22,918 nt of DNA from a virus: IMG/VR virus record IMGVR_UViG_3300020159_001122, positions 1-22,918 of that record; one strand, given 5' to 3'. The notes beneath the pieces were generated by a model, which made no database searches, had not been told where the DNA came from, and saw only the letters and a list, made by a program, of their open reading frames with translations. This document shows, one piece after another, positions 14,408 to 20,565 of this stretch (positions are counted from its first letter, which is position 1; each line of letters opens with the position of its first letter). The translations under genes were made by a program, and so were the position numbers.

Positions 14408-15381
14408 TTTGGTATCTTTGAATCCGCCGAACTTACACAGCTAGGTGTAACACATATTTTTGGTTCTGTAAACAAATCAAATCCCTCTGTGAGTGTGCCC
14501 AAAGGCTGATCATGACAACTATATGATCTTTTAACTTCATTGCTTCTTATTATAACACTTTGATAGCCACTATTGCAACTCCAACCTTGAAATTTATTGA
14601 AATTAAATGCATTAAATCTTTCGGCCTGATCAAATAAGTATTCTTGGCCATTTTGATCATACAGTGCTATTTGATATAGATCTTCATCATCTACTTTCTG
14701 AGGAAATCCTGTTTGCATAATATCAATCATTTCATCAGTGTAACCACTTACTACAAAACTAGCAGTAGGATCACTCTGAGGTTTTAGAGTGACGTTGATA
14801 CCACGTTTAACAAATCTTTCACAGCGTTCATATAATTCCCAAAACTGTTCAGGAACCATTACTTGATTGATAGTAATATACACATTATCATAGATTAATT
14901 GCAGACACTTGTCACCAAATTCTTGTTCTTTAGCCTGTTCTGCGTGAAAACTAGCAGTGATACTTCTGCGCTGTAGATCTCTAGTGGCATGGCACCAAGC
15001 TCGCCACCATTTGGATCCTGGTGAAAGATTAGTAGTCATGTGTACGCTTTGGTATGGTGTGTTGGGTCCATCGTCCAAATGTTGTATTAGTTGTATCAGT
15101 TCTTTATAGGCTGTGGGTTCACCGCCCGAGAAACTCCAATGGAACTGATTGAATCCATTCTGCCTCGCCTGACGTTTGATTTCATCCACGGTGTGTTTGT
15201 AGACATCCAAACTTTGATAATCCTGTATGTCTGATCTAGCATAAGGCCAACAATAGGAACAAGAATAGTTACAGAAGCGACCCAAAATCCAACTGGTGGA
15301 GAACAAAGGGCGAGATAACATGGTCCGTTGTCCAAAACGTACGATGTCTTGGAATGGTATTTTTTGAAAATCGATTGTCAT
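14392..15381 (-). CDS. Radical SAM enzyme with SPASM-like C-terminus (paralogue C)
   Basis: This is the first gene of the minus-strand operon, 329 aa. The SAM cluster motif CNYSCSYC is at residues 37-44, and the SAM-binding motif reads SFSGGEPTAY. The C-terminus repeats the paralogue pattern: GWSCNSGYQSV, SYSCHDQPLGT, then CVTPSCVSSAD. In paralogues A and B the last segment has a third Cys (CxxxxCxCxAD). Here that Cys is Ser, so one auxiliary-cluster ligand may be missing or supplied elsewhere. Compared with A and B it has about a dozen extra N-terminal residues and a longer insertion before the C-terminal domain. Its ATG at 15381 faces the divergent promoter region, with a minus-strand TTAAATA motif 10 nt upstream. 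Confidence 0.9.
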   Translation of the reverse strand: MTIDFQKIPFQDIVRFGQRTMLSRPLFSTSWILGRFCNYSCSYCWPYARSDIQDYQSLDVYKHTVDEIKRQARQNGFNQFHWSFSGGEPTAYKELIQLIQHLDDGPNTPYQSVHMTTNLSPGSKWWRAWCHATRDLQRRSITASFHAEQAKEQEFGDKCLQLIYDNVYITINQVMVPEQFWELYERCERFVKRGINVTLKPQSDPTASFVVSGYTDEMIDIMQTGFPQKVDDEDLYQIALYDQNGQEYLFDQAERFNAFNFNKFQGWSCNSGYQSVIIRSNEVKRSYSCHDQPLGTLTEGFDLFTEPKICVTPSCVSSADSKIPKCKLI

Positions 15382-15391
15382 AAACTAGTCA

Positions 15392-15398
15392 TATTTAA
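15392..15398 (-). promoter_or_regulatory. TTAAATA late-promoter-like motif for the minus-strand operon
   Basis: On the minus strand TTAAATA lies 10 nt upstream of the ATG at 15381, in non-coding sequence, so it is not explained by codons. It matches the TAAATA core near other island starts. A transcript from it would have a very short leader. No Shine-Dalgarno sequence is visible before this ATG. Confidence 0.4.
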
Positions 15399-15410
15399 CC
15401 GTAAATAAGG

Positions 15411-15439
15411 TTGTGTTCGTAGAAACGAGAGTATATAAT
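15411..15439 (+). promoter_or_regulatory. Sigma-70-type promoter for the tRNA-like gene, with palindromic -10 region
   Basis: A perfect -10 box TATAAT (15434-15439) lies 17 nt downstream of TTGTGT (15411-15416), a weak -35 with three of six consensus bases. The -10 is part of the palindrome GTATAT-A-ATATAC (15431-15443), so an AT-rich -10-like sequence is also presented to the other strand. Transcription would start about 7 nt downstream, near the first base of the tRNA-like gene at 15446. Confidence 0.6.
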
Positions 15440-15445
15440 ATACAT

Positions 15446-15552
15446 GTGGTCGTGAGTGGAATGGCATACCTCCAGTCCGTTGTGAAACGCACCAGGGAAA
15501 GGGCAACGTCTTAGACATCGCTTTGTAGGTTCGAATCCTACCGACCACACCA
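15446..15552 (+). tRNA. tRNA-like gene with expanded middle, isotype uncertain (His GTG possible)
   Basis: A perfect 7-bp acceptor stem (GTGGTCG at 15446-15452 with CGACCAC at 15542-15548), discriminator A, encoded CCA (15550-15552) and a perfect T arm (GTAGG, loop TTCGAAT, CCTAC at 15525-15541) make a tRNA-type molecule certain. A short D arm fits (GTG with TAC, loop GAATGGCA). The total is 107 nt, about 30 more than standard. The best anticodon arm is GTCCG, 8-nt loop TTGTGAAA, CGCAC (one C-C mismatch), giving anticodon GTG for His. An alternative fold is CGTT-GTGA-AACG with a GNRA tetraloop. A further 32 nt, closable by AAAG/CTTT, stand where a 4-5 nt variable loop is usual. An intron, a degenerate tRNA or a tRNA mimic are alternatives. 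Confidence 0.65.
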
Positions 15553-15595
15553 ATTACTATAATAAGTAGTAGAACATAACACAAGGAAAAAAATT

Positions 15596-15790
15596 ATGTC
15601 AAACACAGTAGAACAACTCAAATCAGCATTTGAAAACTTTTTAGCAGAGGATGCAAAATTCCAAGCAGGTAACAACGCAGCAGGTACTCGTGCTCGTAAA
15701 GCTCTACAAGAAGTAGGTAAAGCAGTAAAGGCTCGCCGTAACGAAATCACAGCAGAGAAAAACGCTCGTAAAGAAGCCAAGGCAGCCTAA
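15596..15790 (+). CDS. Histone H1-like small basic protein
   Basis: The 64-aa product is rich in Ala, Lys and Arg, with a C-terminal RKALQEVGKAVKARRNEITA segment and a KNARKEAKAA tail, as in bacterial/phage histone-H1-like (Hc1-type) proteins. It probably binds DNA non-specifically, perhaps for genome condensation or remodelling of host DNA. A purine-rich AAGGAAAAAAA stretch before the ATG serves as ribosome-binding site. It is the first protein gene after the tRNA-like gene and is probably transcribed from the same promoter. No mobile or regulatory domain is seen. It is short enough that other basic nucleoid-type roles are possible. Confidence 0.75.
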   Translation: MSNTVEQLKSAFENFLAEDAKFQAGNNAAGTRARKALQEVGKAVKARRNEITAEKNARKEAKAA

Positions 15791-15791
15791 C

Positions 15792-16256
15792 ATGACCGAC
15801 AGTGTCGATTTATCCGACATCGATATTACTATCGATGGGAGTGGGGGTACCGATACTCTCACTCTCGATGCTGCAGGTTATCCAAATTATTATACCTCCA
15901 GTGGTCTCACAGTAGGAGGTATCAGTAGTACCAGTTCAATCACTGTACCACATACTATCACAACCGGCGGCACTAATGGATATATGTATGGTGCCGGCAC
16001 AGGTACTGCATGGGTAACTCCTAATTCGGCCAATCAGGGATCGATCAAAGTCACGGGTGATGCGGAATTTGACGGCGATGTTAAAATCAAAGGTCACAGT
16101 TTAACCAAACTTCTAGAACGCATTGAAGATAGAATGGCCATACTAATGGATCCCGATCCTGCAAGACTAGAAAAATTTCAGGCTCTTAAAAAGGCCTATG
16201 ACAACTACAAATTGATGGACAAACTCTGTCAAGAAACTCCGGAAGAAGAAGAATGA
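15792..16256 (+). CDS. Small virion/tail-type structural protein
   Basis: The 154-aa product has a Ser/Thr/Gly-rich, low-complexity N-terminal half (TIDGSGGTDTLTLD, GGISSTSSITVPHT), a bridging GSIKVTGDAEFDGDVKIKG beta-repeat segment typical of phage fibre or structural proteins, and a charged helical tail (LLERIEDRMAILMDPDP). The GDAEFDGDVKIKG-type motif is similar to GDLKVTGDVTAR in the fibre-type protein at the right end of the window. It lies 1 nt after the H1-like gene and shares an ATGA overlap with thyX. A minor virion or base-plate role is inferred from composition; the exact part is unknown. Confidence 0.65.
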   Translation: MTDSVDLSDIDITIDGSGGTDTLTLDAAGYPNYYTSSGLTVGGISSTSSITVPHTITTGGTNGYMYGAGTGTAWVTPNSANQGSIKVTGDAEFDGDVKIKGHSLTKLLERIEDRMAILMDPDPARLEKFQALKKAYDNYKLMDKLCQETPEEEE

Positions 16257-16933
16257 ATGTTCGATTACTCAGTTACAGTCAACCCACACAGGAATTTACA
16301 GATTTGGGCATCTCAGATGCGCAGGAACTCATTGCGTATTGCGCCCGTGTCAGCAATCCCTCAAACCAATACAACACCGAAACATCAGACAAGCTCATCA
16401 GATACTTGGTCAAACACCAACACTGGTCACCACTCGAAATGGTCTCAGCCTGTCTCGAAATTACAACCACAAGAGATATTGCACGACAAATCCTTAGACA
16501 TCGTAGCTTCAGCTTTCAAGAGTTCAGTCAGCGATATGCTGACCCTACTGAAGACCTGTCGTTCGTATTGCGAGAAGCACGAAAGCAAGATCCAAAGAAC
16601 AGACAAAACTCAATCTCGTTGGAAGCTACAATCGGCGATGCAATGTTACAAGACCAATGGCGAGATAAACAGCTCGAACTCATTGCCCTTGCCAAAGAAA
16701 CATATCAATGGGCTGTCGATAAGGGCATAGCCAAGGAACAAGCTCGTGCAGTATTACCGGAAGGCAATACAGTTAGTAAACTGTACATGAATGGTACACT
16801 ACGTTCTTGGGTACATTTTATTCAATTGCGCTCAGCTAATGGCACACAACTAGAACATCAATTAGTGGCAAAAGCCTGTGCAGAAGTGATTGCTAAGGTC
16901 TACCCAATGGCAACAGAATTTATTCCAGAATAG
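16253..16933 (+). CDS. thyX: Flavin-dependent thymidylate synthase ThyX
   Basis: The 226-aa product has the ThyX signature RHRSFSFQEFSQRY at residues 82-95 (family RHRxxSxxxxSxR) and the expected length. It converts dUMP to dTMP with methylene-tetrahydrofolate, FAD and NADPH, boosting thymidylate for phage replication in the host cytoplasm. Other conserved parts include the N-terminal ARVSNP region, the WSPLEM helix and a C-terminal NGTLRSWVHFIQLR segment that binds dUMP. The start overlaps the upstream gene by 4 nt (ATGA). ThyX is common in marine phages. Nothing suggests altered specificity (for example a hydroxymethylase), but that cannot be excluded by eye. Confidence 0.97.
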   Translation: MNVRLLSYSQPTQEFTDLGISDAQELIAYCARVSNPSNQYNTETSDKLIRYLVKHQHWSPLEMVSACLEITTTRDIARQILRHRSFSFQEFSQRYADPTEDLSFVLREARKQDPKNRQNSISLEATIGDAMLQDQWRDKQLELIALAKETYQWAVDKGIAKEQARAVLPEGNTVSKLYMNGTLRSWVHFIQLRSANGTQLEHQLVAKACAEVIAKVYPMATEFIPE

Positions 16934-16941
16934 GAGTTATT

Positions 16942-17100
16942 ATGGCAACCAGTGACTTTTTAAAAGCAGTGTTAGAAAAAAAGAAAGCTCAAAATAAACA
17001 AAGCAATCAAAAAAACAGCAAAGATGACAGTCATGGTATGCATGGCAGTCAAGTCAATGTAAACAAACCTGCAAAGAAATCTGCTGGTCGCGGGCGATAA
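16942..17100 (+). CDS. Small basic 52-aa protein
   Basis: The ATG at 16942 opens a 52-codon frame ending TAA at 17098-17100, preceded by GGAG at 16933-16936. The product starts MATSDFLKAVLEKKKAQN and is rich in Lys, Gln, Asn and Ser, ending AKKSAGRGR. It is hydrophilic and probably disordered, with a nucleic-acid-binding feel. It follows thyX by 8 nt and would be the last gene of that transcript, before a new strong promoter. The family is not recognised. It is accepted because it has a good ribosome-binding site, tight spacing and fills the gap. Confidence 0.7.
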   Translation: MATSDFLKAVLEKKKAQNKQSNQKNSKDDSHGMHGSQVNVNKPAKKSAGRGR

Positions 17101-17119
17101 TCCACAAAAAACAAACATC

Positions 17120-17148
17120 TTGACAGGTTTTTAGAAAGATAGTATAAT
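17120..17148 (+). promoter_or_regulatory. Perfect consensus sigma-70 promoter
   Basis: TTGACA (17120-17125), a 17-nt spacer and TATAAT (17143-17148) match the bacterial sigma-70 consensus in all twelve positions with the ideal spacing, in a non-coding gap of 83 nt. Transcription should start near 17155 and read the gene at 17184 and those after it. Such a promoter would be used by unmodified host RNA polymerase, so it is probably an early phage promoter. Confidence 0.9.
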
Positions 17149-17183
17149 TAAAGTGTTCGACTACTTAATCTCAGGAATAACAG

Positions 17184-18026
17184 ATGGCACAACATTCTAA
17201 TTATTGGACCTGTTCCAAATTCGCAGACTGGCTTCGCGGCACAGCAAAACCAGATTCTGCCACATCCGAAGGATGGGATGAATGGACTGAGAAAGCCAAA
17301 TCTTCACATCCTATACGTTTTTGGATTGCTGATGACGGATTGGATTACCTACAAGACTTTGTAACCTGGCCCGTAAGGAAACTCTATGATATCAAATATT
17401 ATATTAATAACCGTTGGGTTACTCGCACTCATAGTCTTACTGCTCATGTTCGTGATATTCGTCCTGGCACTTGGTGCGATGTTGGGAATCGATTCCTTCC
17501 ATGTCTTTTTAATGAACTTATTGACTTCGTTGAAATCGAACTTGCTTGGTGGCACATAGCCTGGGCAGACAAAGCGGAACGTGCAAAGTATTCTGCACCA
17601 TTTTGGGCCACAGGTTGGTTTCGTTGGAGAATCTGGCGCTGTCCACAGGCTGGGTTAGATAATTTAGAATGGCAACGTAAACTAGTTCACGATGATGAAT
17701 GGGTTAAAAAAGATGATCCGTTATATGGCAAGCCAACTCCGCAGGCAGTAAAAGCTCAAGAAATCTTAGATCTATACAAATGGTGGACTGAGACCTATCG
17801 CAATCGTCCAGATGCCTATGATGCCAGCGGTTGGAGTGCGTACTGTGAAGCCAGCAGAGAAGCCAATAATGGTAAACTACATTTTGGTGCTGATAAAACT
17901 CCTGAACTTAAAAAAATGAGTGACAAGGCTCACAAAGTGCTACAAAAGATTGAAGCTGACTATGAAGCAGAAGATGAAGCTATGATGATTAGATTAATTA
18001 AAGTGCGACATGGACTATGGACATAA
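17184..18026 (+). CDS. Conserved phage hypothetical protein, 280 aa
   Basis: The 280-aa product is Trp-rich (for example WWHIAWADK, WFRWRIWRC, LDLYKWWTETY) and hydrophilic apart from those clusters, with a helical acidic C-terminus. No enzyme motif is visible. It looks like a conserved hypothetical of T4-like marine phages; this is recall, not a search. It is the first gene behind the perfect sigma-70 promoter, with AGGA at 17173-17176, 7 nt before the ATG. Being first in a strong host-type transcript suggests an early role, such as host takeover. Its end overlaps the next small gene by 10 nt. Confidence 0.7.
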   Translation: MAQHSNYWTCSKFADWLRGTAKPDSATSEGWDEWTEKAKSSHPIRFWIADDGLDYLQDFVTWPVRKLYDIKYYINNRWVTRTHSLTAHVRDIRPGTWCDVGNRFLPCLFNELIDFVEIELAWWHIAWADKAERAKYSAPFWATGWFRWRIWRCPQAGLDNLEWQRKLVHDDEWVKKDDPLYGKPTPQAVKAQEILDLYKWWTETYRNRPDAYDASGWSAYCEASREANNGKLHFGADKTPELKKMSDKAHKVLQKIEADYEAEDEAMMIRLIKVRHGLWT

Positions 18027-18187
18027 AAGACCCCACCCCATTTCGACTCTGGGTGCAGAGAATTTGGTTGGAAAATCGTGAAGAGCATTTGACTTTTAAT
18101 GAAACTCCGTTTACAATTAAACAATATTGGAATCAACACAAATATTGGCTCAAGAGAAAATACCAACAGCAGAGAGAAAAAAAATGA
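18017..18187 (+). CDS. Small 56-aa phage hypothetical protein
   Basis: The ATG at 18017 inside the end of the previous gene opens a 56-aa frame closing with TGA at 18185-18187. The protein is Trp/Arg/Glu-rich: WVQRIWLENREEH, then FTIKQYWNQHKYWLKRKY. The closing YW-x(4)-KYWLKR type pattern resembles short proteins seen next to similar genes in T4-like cyanophages (recall). It ends in an ATGA overlap with the next gene, which supports it as a real translated unit. The function is unknown. Confidence 0.75.
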   Translation: MDIKDPTPFRLWVQRIWLENREEHLTFNETPFTIKQYWNQHKYWLKRKYQQQREKK

Positions 18188-18408
18188 TATCGGAAACAAA
18201 ATTACAGAAACTCTATGAGCAATATTTTGAATTTACCGATCATATGGTATCACAATATGATCCTAGTGCTGTGGCTGCTATCATGCTTACACAGGCTCTG
18301 AGCATTTATAGAACCACAATGACTGAAGACGATTATAATCAAATGGTAGATTCCATATCGGCCAAACGAGATAAAGTACAGATTTTTCAAAGCGATAATT
18401 TACAATGA
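18184..18408 (+). CDS. Small 74-aa phage hypothetical protein
   Basis: The frame is open from 18127, but the ATG at 18184, overlapping the stop of the 56-aa gene as ATGA, gives a 74-aa helical protein (MISETKLQKLYEQYFEFTDH...). It shows two predicted helices, one through AAIMLTQALSIYRTTM and one through DDYNQMVDSI. It has no Cys and no membrane segment. It is coupled in the same way to the next gene (ATGA at 18405). It is a conserved-looking accessory phage protein with no assigned function; an internal interaction or regulator role is only a guess. Confidence 0.75.
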   Translation: MISETKLQKLYEQYFEFTDHMVSQYDPSAVAAIMLTQALSIYRTTMTEDDYNQMVDSISAKRDKVQIFQSDNLQ

Positions 18409-18824
18409 AATCACAAACTCCAGCAGAAGGTATTTTGAAAACACACGACTTTGGCAATTTCAAATGTTATAAGGTTGTCTGTGAATGTGGACAGCCCGAT
18501 CACGATGTTAACTTCGAAGTCGAATCAGACGAAACTGGTGTGAATGTTAATACCTATGTGACAGCTAAAACAAATTACTGGTCTGAAACTGTTAAAAAAC
18601 GCTATGATATCGACAGTATTTGGTTACAGGAGTTTGACTGGGCAGTGAAAGATATCATCAATGGATTTGTTACACGGTTAAAACTTACATGGACTGTATG
18701 GACCAAAGGCTATGTTCAGTGTGAAACTGTGATAACTATGACCGAGCAACAGGCCCTTAACTATGCAGAAACTTTAAAATCTGCTGTCAAGGATGTTAAG
18801 GAGTTTAAGGAGAAAAAAAATTAG
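18405..18824 (+). CDS. Phage hypothetical protein, 139 aa
   Basis: The 139-aa product has an N-terminal CYKVVCECGQPDHDVNFEVE segment with three close Cys (C-x4-C-x-C) and Asp/His that could hold a metal, followed by beta-strand-rich NVNTYVTAKT and VTRLKLTWTVWTKGYVQCE parts and a helical tail. The CECGxxDHD pattern looks like a conserved phage hypothetical of the T4-like marine group (recall). The start is fixed by an ATGA overlap with the previous gene. Its 3' end overlaps the possible ATG start of the next gene by 32 nt. The function is unknown; a small metal-binding beta-domain is the only structural suggestion. Confidence 0.72.
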   Translation: MKSQTPAEGILKTHDFGNFKCYKVVCECGQPDHDVNFEVESDETGVNVNTYVTAKTNYWSETVKKRYDIDSIWLQEFDWAVKDIINGFVTRLKLTWTVWTKGYVQCETVITMTEQQALNYAETLKSAVKDVKEFKEKKN

Positions 18825-19074
18825 GATCAAATTATTATTTTTGAATAACGTTTTATTAGTTGGTGTTCTATTAACCGCGGTGTATCTACATTGGGATTAT
18901 AAAAGCGATCGTGTAGAACAACTATTGATCAATGCAAGGTTGAACGTAGAAAACAGGGAACTTGCAGACAAGGATCTACAACTGCAAGAAGATATCATAA
19001 GATTAACCAGTTTAATCGACGATCAAAACAATAAGATTTTAGAATTACAACTAGCGGTACCTAAGAAAAAATAA
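18793..19074 (+). CDS. Small membrane protein with coiled coil
   Basis: The 93-aa product (from ATG 18793) has an N-terminal basic stretch, one hydrophobic segment at about residues 14-32 (LLFLNNVLLVGVLLTAVYL), then a 50-residue charged helix with heptad-like spacing (VEQLLINARLNVENRELADK). This is a single-pass membrane protein with an external or cytoplasmic coiled coil, similar in layout to an i-spanin (Rz-type) or lysis-control protein, though no sequence match is claimed. The start is open. The ATG at 18793 overlaps the previous gene by 32 nt, while an in-frame ATT at 18820 sits 7 nt behind an AAGGAG (18807-18812) and would be a better-spaced but rare start. A TTG at 18841 is also possible. 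Confidence 0.65.
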   Translation: MLRSLRRKKIRIKLLFLNNVLLVGVLLTAVYLHWDYKSDRVEQLLINARLNVENRELADKDLQLQEDIIRLTSLIDDQNNKILELQLAVPKKK

Positions 19075-19082
19075 GGACAATC

Positions 19083-20042
19083 ATGGCAACTAAAAAACAA
19101 AAGCAGGAACTTATAGATGTTCTTAAATTCACTCCTCAAATGGTAAAAATTGAGATTGGTGCTTACGGTGGTGAAGTTTACATGGGCACTGTGGATAGAA
19201 AAATCTATGACTACTTTAAAGAACATAAAATCGATCTAGATCAATATGCCAGCGATTGGGACAACGAACTAAATGTTCCTGACGAGTTACAACCTTTCCC
19301 GCCAGGCAGTGCCTACGAATGTGATGATCTTTGCCATGCCAGTGGTGCTGAAATGACTGATTCAAATACTGTTACAGTCACTGACGAAAAAGGCAATACC
19401 ATATGGGAAGGCAATCTCAGTCTTGATTGGTTAGATGAACAAGGTATCGCAGCTGAAGAATGGGAAACTGCTATCATCGAAGATCAACCAGAAGGCACAG
19501 TGATATTCTGGGGCGGTCAAGGTGAAAAGGGTCTACTGTTTGGTGGCGAGTTTGAACTACGTCAACCATTTGATCCATTGAAATTAAAATTTTCATTTAC
19601 CAATGCAGATGGTTGGTATATCTGTAACGGAGTTCAATACAATGGCGAAGACATAGATAACAACGATTATAGTACCACAGGCAAGTGGGGTGAAAATAAA
19701 TGGATTATTATAGGTGACGAAGAAGTCTATGAAAGCGTGTATCGTGACGGAGATTTAGAATCTGAAGATGAGGACAATGAATTCGAAGTTGAATTAGAAG
19801 AAGATGAAGTCGTAGAAGAAAATACGTTTTCGGAATGGTTTCATGTTGATGTCAAACCCGCACACAAGGGTGAATATGAAATAGAATTAGAATCTACTAC
19901 TTGGCCGTTCCCATTACAACAACGTGCTACTTGGTCTGGACGCATTTGGAAAGATTTAGACGGTGTGAAGATCGCAAATGTTAAACAATGGCGAGGATTG
20001 AATTTTGATCCAAACGAAATCGAATTCAAAGAAGATGTCTAA
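19083..20042 (+). CDS. Acidic phage hypothetical protein, 319 aa
   Basis: The 319-aa protein is strongly acidic, with an Asp/Glu-rich run at about residues 225-250. It contains repeated small beta segments (KGNTIWEGNLSLDWL, FTNADGWYICNGVQYNG, WFHVDVKPAHKGEYEIEL). No catalytic motif is seen. The early CDDLCHASG has two close Cys. The VYMGTVDRKIYDYF N-terminus suggests a phage-specific fold. The start has GGACA upstream, and the ATG at 19083 follows the previous stop by 8 nt. It overlaps the next gene by 8 nt. A DNA-mimic or protein-binding role is conceivable because of the acidity; no evidence beyond composition. Confidence 0.7.
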   Translation: MATKKQKQELIDVLKFTPQMVKIEIGAYGGEVYMGTVDRKIYDYFKEHKIDLDQYASDWDNELNVPDELQPFPPGSAYECDDLCHASGAEMTDSNTVTVTDEKGNTIWEGNLSLDWLDEQGIAAEEWETAIIEDQPEGTVIFWGGQGEKGLLFGGEFELRQPFDPLKLKFSFTNADGWYICNGVQYNGEDIDNNDYSTTGKWGENKWIIIGDEEVYESVYRDGDLESEDEDNEFEVELEEDEVVEENTFSEWFHVDVKPAHKGEYEIELESTTWPFPLQQRATWSGRIWKDLDGVKIANVKQWRGLNFDPNEIEFKEDV

Positions 20043-20565
20043 AATCAGCAAGAGTCCTGACCGAATGACCTTTCAGGCCAAATCCTATCAAGAGAAACTC
20101 ATGGAAGACCCCAACAATCGCAATGCTCGAGCTATGGTTGAAATGTGGCAAAAGTGGAGAGAAGAAGCAGATGCGAAAGAACTATCCGAAGAATGGCAAC
20201 AGAACAATCTCGAATATGATCTACGCACCTGCGAACCAATCTTAAAAAAAGTTCGTGAAAGTGACCGCTATGCTCAGAATTTATATGCGGCTCTGTGTAA
20301 TATGCAATGGCAGAAATTAGAAGTAATTCCGATATTGAAACAGGATATGTGGAGTTGTTCTTGGCGACATAGTGGCGGTATAATAGCTAACATGCGCATG
20401 CAGGGCGACTACATTGACTGGTACTGTTCTGGTATGGGAGATGGGCTTGGTAACGGCGACCCAGATAATATTAAAGGGTATGTAGCAGAAGGAGCGGTAA
20501 CTGATGAAATCAAGGAGGATCTAAAACAACTGGGATGGCTTCCAGTTGAGTGGGATGATGAATAA
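20035..20565 (+). CDS. Conserved phage hypothetical protein, 176 aa
   Basis: I choose the ATG at 20035 (overlapping the previous stop by 8 nt), giving 176 aa; the ATG at 20005 lies in the coding part of the upstream gene. The C-terminal half has a Cys/Trp-rich pattern: LYAALCNMQWQKLEVIPILK, MWSCSWRHSGGIIANM and GDYIDWYCSGMGDGLG. It resembles a conserved hypothetical of T4-like marine phages (recall). The N-terminal 60 residues are a helical, charged stretch. No enzyme motif can be named. It is directly joined to the next gene, whose ATG starts at the base after this stop. Confidence 0.75.
   Translation: MSKISKSPDRMTFQAKSYQEKLMEDPNNRNARAMVEMWQKWREEADAKELSEEWQQNNLEYDLRTCEPILKKVRESDRYAQNLYAALCNMQWQKLEVIPILKQDMWSCSWRHSGGIIANMRMQGDYIDWYCSGMGDGLGNGDPDNIKGYVAEGAVTDEIKEDLKQLGWLPVEWDDE

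Noticed and set aside
15501-15524. TAG anticodon (Leu) reading in CTTAGAC within the tRNA-like gene.
   Set aside because: The flanking bases give only two adjacent pairs for an anticodon stem, worse than the GTG reading upstream.
15378-15784. Two minus-strand reading frames across the tRNA-like gene and the H1-like gene (15378-15584 and 15538-15780).
   Set aside because: They are antisense to a structured RNA and to a gene with a good ribosome-binding site, and their translations have no family resemblance.
16257-16730. 157-aa plus-strand frame inside thyX.
   Set aside because: It is an out-of-frame shadow of a certain ThyX gene and has no ribosome-binding site of its own.
16253-16933. ThyX as a base-hypermodifying dUMP hydroxymethylase feeding the island.
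   Set aside because: The signature and length are those of ordinary ThyX, which is common in marine phages, and no change is visible that would support altered chemistry.
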